Assembly: GCA_013398015.1 (NCBI GenBank)
Contig: VZRR01011619.1
Span: forward strand, 241,771-305,770
DNA length: 64,000 nucleotides
Origin: Oreocharis arfaki
Taxonomy: Eukaryota; Chordata; Aves; Passeriformes; Paramythiidae
Reading direction: 5' to 3'
Shown: positions 49,976 to 61,745 of the stretch, in pieces
How positions within the stretch are numbered: position 1 is the first letter of the stretch
Layout of the letters: each line of letters begins with the position of its first letter
Translations under genes and position numbers: made by a program
The notes under the pieces: generated by a model
Databases searched by the model: none
Told to the model about the DNA's origin: nothing
Seen by the model: only the letters and a program-made list of their open reading frames with translations

Positions 49976-52900
49976 ATCCTGACTCCTTATCAGCATAAGC
50001 CTTCCAGCAGTGCTTCAAACTGAATGAACATGTCTTACACTTTTCTTTGAAGGCCTGACTGAACTGATTTTTTACCCCTGAAAAGGTGGTGGACAGAGCA
50101 GTTGAGTGGGCACCTATAAGCCAGCCAAGGCTAACCCACCACACTTAAGCATAGCAATGGAATTTACTGAGACTTAAAGTCCATTTCATGTCTACAAAAT
50201 TAAAATCCACGTACAAACCAAATATATAGTTTAATGTTTTCCTTTTAATGAATAAGTATTTCATTTTCTGGACAGCATTATTATCTCCATAGGGCCAACA
50301 GTGGCCCTTTTTTTCCCTGATCATTAACGAAATATGGCATTGAAATCTCTTCAGAATGCATGTGTATGCTATTAACGAAGAGGCTAAACTAATCTTTACA
50401 TGCACTAGATAAGCACTAATAAATTCTAGAGATTGTTCACAGAATTCCAGCTGTTGTATCATATATCAGGATAATTCTATGATGCATTTAAAAAGACATT
50501 TAACATGAAACACATTTTAATTTCACTGAATTCAGCAAGACCCCTCAGATATGACTTTAAGCAACAGATTATATCCACCTGGAAGTTACAAGTTAACAAG
50601 CTAAGTACATTCTTTAAAGCCATGCCCTGAGTTCCCGACTGACCAAGAGCTTTAGACTGTAACATCTTGTATAAGAAAAATATTTAACAAGTAGATGGCA
50701 AAAAGTAAAGATATTCCTACACTACACCACGTCACAATGACACCAAGATTGTCTGATTATCTGTAATATAATAGAAGCCATTATCACAATGTTGCTAGAA
50801 GGATTCAAATAAAAGATTCTATTTAACGCAACTGTAGGTCAAATAAGAAAAAATACTTCATGTCATTATAGTGTTTCATACTGTGTCTATGGACACAAAC
50901 ACAGTTTATATGTGTATAAACACACATATATGTGTTACAGCTGAGCCTTGACATAAATAGACAAAGACACAGAGGAAAAAATGCAACCAGAATAAATCAA
51001 AACAGTGATTGATCAAAATTGAACTATGCTAAATGAATCCACTCTTTCTTTGATAAAATACTTGATTATTTTAGAGACAGAGGAAAACAATACTACTAAT
51101 GTATTTGTACTGAGACACTGTATTCTTCAACAAATCATCATGAAATGGGAAATTAATGGTTAAAATCATAACAAACTGATTATTTTAAGAAACATAAAAC
51201 GTTTAACAAACTATCTCGAACTAAGCTGAAAAAAAAAAAAAAACTAGTTATAAAGCTACATGACTTTGTAATACTATTCTTGCAGAACCAGCTTTGAGAC
51301 CTGAAGAATTCTAATTATTCACTTGGCTGCAGAAAACAGAATTAGCTAATGAAACGTGCTAATGGAGATACAAAGCTAAAAGGGATTGCCTTTTGCTATG
51401 ATGGAAGCAGTTGCCCTTATATAAAAGGATCTAAATATCACATTAAAGAAATTCGATCTAGACTACTGAAACAACTGAAATAAGAGAAGTCTCCACTGTA
51501 AAAACTACAAGGTAAAGTGCTTAAAGACAACTGCAAAGGGTGCATATTACATGCATCAAGCACCCCGCATCACATATGTATATTAATTAATCATGAAATT
51601 ATGAAAAGCCAAAGAAATGCAGGCTTTTCAAAGGCTAAGAAGTTTCTGGAAAGAATGCATTTACACTTTCCTCACAGAGTTGGAGACAAACTAATGCTAA
51701 TGATACAAAAAAGAATTTCTATTCTTTGACAATATTACATCCTAAAGCTTACATGGATTTCAGTTATCCACGTGCAACAAAGTGTTCTCCACATGGAAAA
51801 CACAGAGATAAAGTGTACCAGGGTAAAAATAAGACATTGTGTGTTTCAAAGAAGACTCAATAAGCCTACAAAAATAAAGGCGAACTGCTACTGATAAGTA
51901 CTTTGGAAAGGAGAACAAAGAGACTAGTGGGTAAACACAAAAGAAGAGAAGGTTTATTCAAATGATAAGCAGAGTTATAAGGCACAGTGCAACTGGTTAT
52001 AAACAACTAACTCTCAAAGGAAACCAACATATCAATTTACCATTTTCAGGACAGTAATCTATTTACTGTCTTAAGTAGCTTTTCATCCCTTAGGACCCTT
52101 CTGGATATCTTTCAAGTAGAACCACGCAAACATTTAGGATTTAGCACATCTTAAGTAGCAAAAGAATAAATGTGTGAAAATGCTTCAGAGGGAAGGGCTA
52201 TTAGAACAATGCAAAGTCAGGAAAATCAAGAACTATAACAGAGAGTTACCAATACCTAAATTAAATCTTTTCAAAGGCAGATGAGTTTCTGGGTGGGTGG
52301 CTGCCACTCTCCTTTTCATTAATCATTCAATAGTGCTGATTAAATTTTTTTATGCAGATGTAATGTGATAGAGAAAACTCAAAAGTGCCCCTTTTTTCCC
52401 TTCATTTCCCCGTTTTTAAATGTTTTACTGGCTGCATTTACAAGGTTAAAATAACAATTGTGGTACAAACTGAACAAAACGAAGTGTTATGGTAATGTAT
52501 AGCCTATACATTAACACAAAAACCGTACTTTAGAAATAATGTGAGTTATCAAATGAATAATTCCAAAAACTAATTCAAGATGAAATTCAATGGTTTAGAG
52601 CTCTGAAATAGATTTATTCCAATGCTGAAATAGGCTAATTTTGCCACTCTATAGCACAATATGCACCACTTCCACATTCATGTCCTAGAAACTTCGAGAT
52701 TCCATTTCCAGAACATCTGCCTTTTCAGAACTATGAAAAAGGGAAAGATGCCCCATGACAAACTAGAGCATCAAATCCAAACAGAACAGATAGTCATATT
52801 ATTTCATGTTCTGATTCCGTCAGTGATTTTAATTTACCTGATCAAGCCATACAGGATTTTTAAACTCACAGTGCCTGGTAAAAATCAATGGGAACTAGGC

Positions 52901-55900
52901 ATCCACCTTTCATACGCTTGAGTAAATCCCCTCTTTGAATACTCATTAGAATGAGACTCTTTTACAAAAATATAGACCTTACGAGGTAAATACTCACGCC
53001 CCCCAAAAAACCCAAAAACCAACCAAACAAAAACCTTGTATAAGAAAGAGGTGTAAATAATGAAAAAAAGGAGGAAAAAAGAGTTTTAGAAGAATTAAAC
53101 TAATATATGTATGTGTCAAATAAATTAGTTGTCTTTTTTATCTAAAAATCCTGCATCAATTTCATAAATAAAACTCATAGAATAAATCCTGCTTTCTCTC
53201 CGTGACACTTTTTCTATTTTTCTTAATACGCATGGCTAGTTTAAATCTGCACTTAGTGTAGTTCAATTCGAAGTGTTATTATATAGGTGCCTCTCTAGAG
53301 TAAAATTTTTGCTTGCTTATATTAATTTGCTGTTGATTAATACTGGCAGCCTTTAGAAAGCACCTGAGAAAGGAGCAATTGTCAGGTGATCTACATAAGC
53401 CTAGTGTCCCTGATAAGTGCCTTTTCCAATAGTTATTGTTCTGGACCTTACTCTGTCTCTCAGGGAATCTTGACCAACAGGATTCTAGCATATTGGTAAC
53501 CCGGCTGAAAATAAAGGAGCAGAAACATCAGCTTGATACACAGGCTGTAAAATTTTCTTAATACATGTGTCCAAAACCATAAAACTAAGGAATGCATGCC
53601 ACTATAGGGAAATTCCAACCACCAAGGTTGTTTCTTCAGCTGCCATTGGTCCAAAACCATGTTAAAGTGCAAAACCAGAAAGATAAATAAACTGAGTAAG
53701 TGAAGACAGTTACAGTTGTCATATCTCAAATGCTAGGAAGTAACACAGATGATAGAGAACAGAAAGAAAATGCTGCTTGCATCATCTGGTATAACTACTA
53801 GCTGACCTCCTTTCCATTCTGTGATGTCCTGTAGCACTGACATACGTACTCCACAATATGGCAAAAGGAGAAAAATCACTTCTGTGAGGACTCTGACACT
53901 GTCTTAAAGGTATGGGGGAGCTGGCACAGAAGCAAAAGAGAAATAACGACTGAATGCACAGAAAAATTATGCTCCAAGCTGAGAAGAGAGAAATGCTACC
54001 AAGAGAAGTCACACTACTGCCACTACTAGAAGTGTTGGCATGACCTGATAGTAGATTAATTTATTTAATGAAATAAAAATACATCTATTCTATAAAAGAT
54101 AGCACCTATCAAGAATTTTTGTATCATTACAATTATTACAAGACATTTTATTATGCATTTATTTAAAATTTTATTACTGTATGCCTAAAACAGATCATAG
54201 GTTGCCGATAAACAGTATAAAAATAATATGTCTTATTTCTCACCAAAGTTTCACTTACTATAATATTATTTGAAAATATTACTCTGCCATGTTCTTTCAC
54301 AACTTGGGCCTCTCAGAATATCTGTAAATTAATTTATTTATTAACTTGGAACAATAATTTTATGTCCACTCAATCAGTCAATCAGTGTATGTATAACAGA
54401 ATAAAATTAAAACAAGCTGTAAATGGATCCCTCAGTTTCTTTACAAAACCTACCAGTATAGCTCTGTGCGTGTAAGACAGATGCTGAATAGCTGCACTTG
54501 GAGGTTGTTAACCCATACTTGTGAGAAGAAACTCTTTCTAAGACATTTGTCCTAATCCCAAGAAAATAAAAAAAAGGGATAAAGGCAGAGAGATGGCAGG
54601 AGTTGTATCAAACATCTGAATAAACCTGAAAACAATACAAAGTATATATACTTTGATGTGACTAAAAGACAGGATACTACAATATTACTACATTTCTCAA
54701 TTTTCATCACTGTTTGCTGAATACTTTTTTGTATTTGCTGAATACTTTTTTGAAGTATCTTCAACATTGAGATCAGATTTCATTTATAATTCATTTAATC
54801 GTATTCTTTACTTAGAAAAGTAGCTGAAGCGGATGCCAGGAGGATAACATGATTAACAAGCATACGTATTGCAACAGAAAATATATTTCACTTAATGATT
54901 TCTAACTATTATTGTGATAAGACACTTTATATGACTGTAAGAAAAAATATTTTCAAAAGAAACAGAATGCACATACTTTGAATATGAAATAAATTAAAAT
55001 CTCTGAAGAAAGTTATTCCAGAATACCATCTACACTGAGACTGCCATTCCATGAGGTAAAGGGGAAAATAAACCTGCGTGAAATTTGGTGGTTTCTGTTG
55101 TTACTAACATGTACACAAATTTGGCTATATTAAGACACTACTATTACATAGCCTGAGAGTGATTGATGCCACATATATTTGCAAGATTGCTGTGAATGCA
55201 AATGGTATAAAAACATTTGTATAATCTACATGCTTCCAGAGAAATAAAAACTGTATTATACATATCCACTAGAATAGTAAACTGTCTTCCAAGTTGTCAC
55301 ATGCCTTCCTTTTCCTAAAGGAAAAATGTTCTTAAATTATAAACATATTGCATACACGTTAACCTAACAAATACGATTTTAGCACTCTTTTAGTACATAA
55401 ATGGGTGTTAAATATCATATCTGGTCTTCATCTGAGCTCCTTTTCTAATAGCCAGTGGTAATTAACATGCACAACTCTACATACCTCAGTATAAGTATGC
55501 TACATTTCAAAAAAAGGTTACAACAGATATCAAATATATTGATTTCTCCACATTAATAGTAGAAGCATTTGTAAAATTTCTAACTTAATCTGACAATTTG
55601 CTTGTAACTATCCATTTCTGAGACTTTCTCATTCATGGCTTCTGAGATTATCTTAATCTTTGAAACTAATTTGTTTACCACAAGTATTCTTCACTCAAAT
55701 CCAGAATTCTAGTGCAAATAATTCTTTTTTTTTTTTTTTAATTACAAAAATTTTACAGAAATACTTTCTTTTGTACTCTGGATATCCATCAGTTTCTATA
55801 CCAGATGAACAGAAAAATGCATCTGTCCTTTTATTTTTCATTTAAGTAAAAGGCCAAGGTAGCAGCAGTAGTTGATTAGTCACCATTTGGAAACATCATA

Positions 55901-56593
55901 CCATTAAACCCCAGTTCCTACTCGAAGATGATTTTGTATTGTAGGGAACACCACAGGATTACTACTTTCACCACAAGGAATAGTTGAGGCCTTCAAATCC
56001 TTTGTTATCCAGTCTGTCATTTCAATTAGTCTAAACTACCTACATTTACCTTCTTTTTTTTTTTCTGAGTGTGTGACATTTCACTGATTAATAATTAAAT
56101 GCAAGAGAACAGTTGCATGCTTGTAGCACAGTATTTCCATCTATGGAATTCTGCCGCTCAAAAAAAGAGAAGAAATATTCACATTTCTTTGTGATCAGCC
56201 CTCAAATTCCTTCCGGCACAGAAAAATAGTCAGCCTAGAGGGATCAAAAGAATGTTTTTTTCGTTTTATAAGTGTTTTCATCATCATTAAGCAGTTCCCT
56301 TATCACTTTGCTGTACTTAAATTCCATTTCTTATAATTAGTTAGTCTCTTCGCAAACAGGATTATTAAATTACGTGGCTTCACTGCACACTAGAGGTCAG
56401 CCGTTAATGGCCAAGATGTGATGTACTTTTATTACTTCCAACCAGTGAGAGAGATAATGCCTTATATTACAAAGCTTCGGTCACCACTGGGCTTCTCACT
56501 CAGTTTTGAAAACAAACTAGCAATTAGATCTAGGAGTGAACAGATAAAAAACCTGAGTATTTTACGACTAATAATTATATAAATTTGACATCA
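49976..56593. other. Intronic sequence, nothing recognised except a short duplication
   Basis: The longest stretch of the upper half without a recognised transposable element. It contains a 21-bp-period duplication at 54713-54752 and T runs near 55722 and 56053. No exon was recognised with confidence. Confidence 0.55.
54713..54752. repeat. Two copies of a 19-bp motif at 21-bp spacing
   Basis: The motif tttgctgaatacttttttg occurs at 54713-54731 and 54734-54752 without mismatch, separated by two bases. Confidence 0.93.
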
Positions 56594-57203
56594 ACATAGA
56601 ACCATAGCATGGTTTGGGTTGGAAGGAACCCCAAAGATCATCAGGTTCCAACCCCCCTGCCATGGGCAGGTACACCTTCCACCAGACGAGGTTGTTCAGA
56701 ACCCCATCCAACCTGGCCCTGAACACTGTCAGGGATGCAACATCCACAACTTCTTTGGGCAGCCTGTTCCAGTGCCTCCTCACCCTCATAGTAAAGAATT
56801 TCTTCCCAATTTCTTCTCAATTCTAAGTCCACTTTCTTCCAGTTGAAAGCCATTACTCCTTGTCCTGTCACTACATGCACTTGTAAAAACTCACTTTCCA
56901 GCCTTTCTGTAGGCTTCCTTTAGGTACTGGAAAGCGCTCTAAGGTCTCCCTGAAGCCTTCTCTTCTCCAGGCTGAACAGCCCCAACTTCTCTGTCTTCGT
57001 AAGAGACTTGTCCCAGCCCTCCAACCATCACTGTGGCCCTCCTCAAACAGACTGGGACTCTCTCAAACAGACCTACATTCTTCTAATGTTGGGGGCCACT
57101 GAGGTGGACACAGTACTCTTGGTGGGGCCTCGCAAGAAGGTGCAAGTTGAGTGTACAAGATGAGAATAACCTCCCTTCACCTGCTGGTTATGCTTCTTGA
57201 TAC
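56594..57203 (-). mobile_element. CR1 LINE 3' fragment
   Basis: Antisense CR1 3' region of about 610 bp. It begins catagaaccatagcatggtt, then gggttggaaggaaccccaaa, ccatgggcaggtacaccttc, ggcagcctgttccagtgcct and ctccaggctgaacagcccca. Wording differs from the copies at 7405 and 46703, so it is another CR1 subfamily. It is in sense orientation with PTPRD. Confidence 0.93.
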
Positions 57204-58371
57204 ATACAAACATAAATAATACAAACTTAAAGAGTTTTCCTTCAACCCATTTTAAGCATTTTTTTCAGAATTCTGTGCAACTGAAATAATTAGGTATAGT
57301 CGCCCATCTTTGAATATTACTTCTTCTTCTGTTACAAACTTCATTACTAAGCCAGGAAAGTAAAAAAATAAACGCAGAAATACTAATGAAAACTGATTCA
57401 GGACTGAAAACAAACCTTTTCACTCCTTTTCTTTTTTTCCTTCCCACTATTAGAACAAGTCCAACTGAACTCATGGTACATTTACTGTAGTTAAATTGTA
57501 AGTGATACTAATTGTTTAATCTGTAGGTTTTCAACACAGAAACTTGAGGAAGTAGAACAGTAAAGGCACTGTTCATATGGTAGGCATTTTGATTCAATGG
57601 ACTTCCAATAGCCTAGTTAAAAATTAAGTATTGGTATGTACTGAGCATGTGCAATAGTCTTTTTTTTAACTGACACCCAGTTAATTTTATAGCTTTTATT
57701 TTAAATATACCAAGTTAATTTGCCAATAATTTACTCACTGCCTCTGGAACTCTGATGGAGTGTTTTACACAGTGTAAATTTAGAGGAAGATATAAGTCCC
57801 GAACTCTGTAATTCAAACAGGATTTTTCCAACCGATTTCATTCGTGCAGTACTTCACCCACATACTTAAAAACATTTATTATATAGATAACTAAAGGTGT
57901 ATTAGTGAAAAGAGATTATATCTTCAGTCAAAATAAATACTAGGTTTCTTAGACCTCAGTCACGCAGTTCTTTGCTATACTATAAGTAGCATAAAACTAG
58001 AGTGTCTAGAATTCGAAACAGCAGACTCTAGTTTTGTATGTTACCTATCTCTCCTACTTGTTTTCTTCTCTTATGCTTGCATATAGTTGTGTTAACTCCT
58101 TCAAGTTTTGGGTTTGCTTTCCATCCTGAATACTGTGATGTTCCTTTTCCTATGCAAAAGAAATCCAATCCATTATTAATATGCGATTTTTTCTCTCACT
58201 CTTTGTTCTGTTAAGGAAATACAGTATTTTTGATAGTATAAGGTATCACATTCTTAGACCTATTTTCATTAAATTAGTTGGCTTAATAGTACTTTACTTC
58301 CATAGTCAACAGCTGAAATACAACATAAAGAATATTAGGGGCACACTGAAGTTTACCTGTCAATTTTCACA
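57204..58371. other. Intronic sequence, nothing recognised
   Basis: AT-rich unique sequence without recognisable repeat or exon. Confidence 0.55.
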
Positions 58372-59170
58372 GAACCATGGATTCACTGAAGCTGGCAGTC
58401 AAATCTGGAGTGTGCCTAGTGCAGAACCTGGCTGAGACCTGGGTCAGCTACAGAAGCTTGCACGGAGTCATGCTTTGTTCAGTTTTAAGTATCTCCAAAA
58501 ATACAAACACTTTTGACCTATTCCAGTACTCAGTCAGTCTTGGAATAACAGCAGTAATAACAACAAAAACAGCATAACCAATAACAATACTAAAAATCTA
58601 TTATGTTTTAACAGAGTTTCATGTGCCTCTCGTGCCGTCAACCGGAGCTCTCTGAGACGAGTGTGGCTTCCACGTCTTTACCCTCTACCATCAGGTATAT
58701 TTATATATTCATGAGTAAAATCTGACTCAGCCTTCTTGTATCGGGCCAAGCTGTCCTAGCTCTCAATTTCTCTTCGTATGACAACGTTTCAATCCCAGCA
58801 CTGCCTTTATGGGCCTTCAGTGGACTCACTCCAGCATGCCCCTGTTTCTCTTCTACTGAGGAGCCTAACGCTGACCCCAGCAGTCCAGATGTACCTTACC
58901 AGTGCAGAGTGAAAGAGAAGGATCACCTCATTCCTGAAAAACATCGGCCTTCCTTACCACAAGACACATCACCGATTCATGGTCAACTTTTGCTCAACCA
59001 GAACTTCCTGGACTTTTCTCTCAGGCTGTTTTTTCAGCTGGTCAGCCTCTGGTGTATCAGGGATTGCTCCTTCGCAGATGGAGGGCTTGCATCTTTCCCT
59101 CTCTTTAACTTCATGAGGTTACTGTAAGCCCATGCCCCCATCCTGCCCAGGTCCCTTGAAGCAGTATCTT
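58372..59170 (-). mobile_element. CR1 LINE 3' fragment, strongly diverged
   Basis: An old antisense CR1 copy. Order of landmarks from low to high coordinate: cacagaaccatggattcact (terminal region), the block ttttaagtatctccaaaaat, ctattccagtactcagtcag, ccatcaggtatatttatata, the region around tctcttcgtatgacaacgtt, and cctttatgggccttcagtgg followed by actcactccagcatgcccct. These occur in the normal CR1 order, so I treat them as one continuous, much-mutated element. It is in sense orientation with PTPRD. Confidence 0.75.
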
Positions 59171-59304
59171 GTGAACAGTTTTGACAAAATATCTTACACA
59201 GAGACACAAATGTAAGACATTCTCCATTTTAATTTCATTTTCCTAATGAGCCCAAGGGCAAATGTCAGTCTCAAGTATATACAAATGAATTCCTGAGGAG
59301 ATGC

Positions 59305-59351
59305 AAAAAAAAAAAAAAAANNNNNNNNNNNNAAAAAAAAAAAAAAAAAAA
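59305..59351. repeat. Poly-A tract containing an assembly gap
   Basis: Sixteen A, twelve N (59321-59332), then nineteen A. The homopolymer was not spanned with confidence. It may be a simple repeat or the tail of an unrecognised retroposed sequence. Confidence 0.93.
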
Positions 59352-59447
59352 GGTTACTATGAATATTCAGACACAGATTAATGGAACACTTGTTAGAATT
59401 TTAGAAAGAAGTCCTCAAACTCATGAAGTGCTCTACATAGAACAAGT

Positions 59448-59690
59448 TTCCAGGATAGAACTATAGAACTGTCTACACTGGAAAAGACACTTAAGAACAG
59501 TGAGACCAGTAATTAACCCAACACTGCCAAGTCCACCACATATGACACTCCTAAGCACCCCAACTACACATCTTTTAAACACTTCCAAGGATGATGATTC
59601 AACCACTTCCCTGGCCAGCCTGTTACAGTGCTTCATAACTCTTTTGGTGAAGGAATTTTTCCTAGTATCTTAGACATCTTGCTTGAAATT
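59448..59690 (-). mobile_element. CR1 LINE 3' fragment
   Basis: Antisense CR1 3' region. Landmarks are acccaacactgccaagtcca, the block ctcctaagcaccccaactac, acttccctggccagcctgtt and ggtgaaggaatttttcctag. It is distinct in wording from the other copies in the window, so a separate subfamily. It is in sense orientation with PTPRD. Confidence 0.85.
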
Positions 59691-61199
59691 AAAATTGCCA
59701 ACTGTCACATAAGCCTGAGAAATCAGCCACTGCCAATGATGCAGTTTTAAAAAGATCTCTATTTTGATTCAGTTTTTGCTGATCAGCATGAGCTGAAGAG
59801 CAGTTTAGGCAGTACTAGCTCATACAGTATTAGCTGACACAGTATTAGCTACTAAAGTACTAGCTGAAAAAACTACCAGAAACAACTTTGCATTTTTGAA
59901 TTTCGGATGCAAACTTAACACTACAACTGAGAATAAGGACAGGTCAATGTCCAACCTGGTATCATTAAAGCAAAATATTAACCATTCTTTACAGTGGATC
60001 TCTACAACGAACTCAAGTTAAATGGTTCATTGTCCAGCATTAATTAGCCACAGTCAGCTTGGTATTGTCTTTCATTTTTTGCTGAAGTGACACACATCAG
60101 ATGCAGTTTGTCTGAAAGTACAATCAATGGGCTAGGTTAACCCCTTCCCATTGCTGTTCATGCTGGAGAGTTACGGTGCTGTGCACTGACTTCATGCCTC
60201 TTGACAGCACAAATGCCACAAATGAAGAGTTGCATGAAGAACTGAAATAGCAGGTCTCAAGGGATCAAGAAAGAAAGCACTAAGCTTTACTGTTTGCTAG
60301 CAAGGGATAAATGCCAATCATTTAATGATTTAATTACTGAGACTAATTAAGATAATGCACAACAGCAAGTCTACAATCCAAAAAACCAGTAGTTTTTCCA
60401 AACTCCCAATTTTTAGGCTAGGAACTTGAGAACTGTATTTTTCTTACAGGTAGTTTGTGTGAAGGCAGTGCTACTTCACTATGAGAAAAATGGCAGCAGA
60501 ATCAATGAAACATAGAGGTTACATTAAAAAAAAAGTATGCAGAGATGAAAGAAAAAAACTTTGCCAGAATAGCAACTCTACAGATCCCACAGACTAGCAA
60601 ATTGGGGTAATAAGGTACATTTTAGCGAAATGACAATTCTTAAAATTCTTTGCAGAGATGGAATGTCGTTTCTTTTAAAACACAGAATACCTGTGCACAA
60701 TTACTGTCCCTTTTGAGAAGGTCTATAGAGTCTAGACAGATAAAAAATTAGTTTGGCTTCTTTTTAAGTCATTAATTAAAGGTTACCTTTTCTTCATTGA
60801 AAGTACTGAAAGATCAGCAGATAGTAAGTCTTGTCTGTCTGACTGCTTGTCTGATTGTACAACACAGATACCATTGAAAGGATCTTTGTGATTTTTGGAA
60901 ACAGTTTGGTCAAGTAAAATACTGAAAATCAGAAATAAGGTGGGAAAGCTGGTCAATTTGAGTATGAGGAAAGCAAAGCTGCTACTGCTTAAACCTTAGG
61001 TTGTAATGCTACTTCACTGACCTCTAATGAGTTTCTGCAACTTACATGAAATTTCTTTGATGAATTTTTCAGTCTATTATTTCCACATGGGTGCTCCTGC
61101 TTTGTTTCTACTTAGTGATGCATGACTGACAACATTTCTGGACCAGATTCCAAGGACGCTTATGAAAACCGGTGCATATTTTTGACATTAAGAGAGGAG
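59691..61199. other. Intronic sequence with one small minisatellite
   Basis: No exon or transposable element recognised. The 15-bp repeat at 59810-59869 is the only structured element I see. Confidence 0.55.
59810..59869. repeat. 15-bp minisatellite, four imperfect copies
   Basis: Units starting at 59810, 59825, 59840 and 59855 share the core agta(c/t)tagct at exact 15-bp spacing, with variable last bases. Confidence 0.92.
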
Positions 61200-61745
61200 T
61201 GGGGAAGTTAACATGAGAAAAAATAAAGAGAGCTGAAGGGGTAACAGATACATAGTAGGAGACACAAATGGTAAATAACGAACACAGGAAATATGAAATG
61301 TTTCACTAAGAGGGTGGGGCCTAAGGAGACTCACAGCACAGCTGAAAAATCAGGATTACCCTCTGGGGTGAGAGGAACATAGAGTGTGAAGAAATAACAC
61401 AGAGTGTGAAGTTCAGGCCTGGCATGCTGCTGGTCTTCACACGTGCAATCCTTCTGCCTTCCACCCAGACCAGCAAGAGAGTACTTCCCCACAGCAAAAA
61501 AGCATGCCTTCTCAAAGCAGAAAACATCCCCACTCAACTCCAGTCAGAACGCACCCCAGCTTTGCCTGAAGAAAACTGGGCCACAGACTATAAGAGGTAT
61601 CTCACCCAGCAGAGCGGGTGTATGGACAACTATTGCCCTAAGGGTCAGGCAGGATTTGGAGCTGGGTACTCAGATTGTGAGAAACAAAAAGAAGACTACG
61701 GGAGAATAAACACTATTTTTAGACCATAGATTCTGCTGATTTTGT
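61200..61745 (+). repeat. Unclassified GC-richer block, possible LTR
   Basis: Base composition rises relative to the flanks and overlapping open frames appear on both strands (up to 107 codons at 61406-61729), none with a recognisable domain. The plus strand has an AATAAA at 61705-61710, followed within 40 bp by a tgtgca end. The phrase gagaataaacact resembles the 3' part of avian retroviral LTRs. No direct repeats were confirmed. It could instead be unique intron. Confidence 0.35.
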
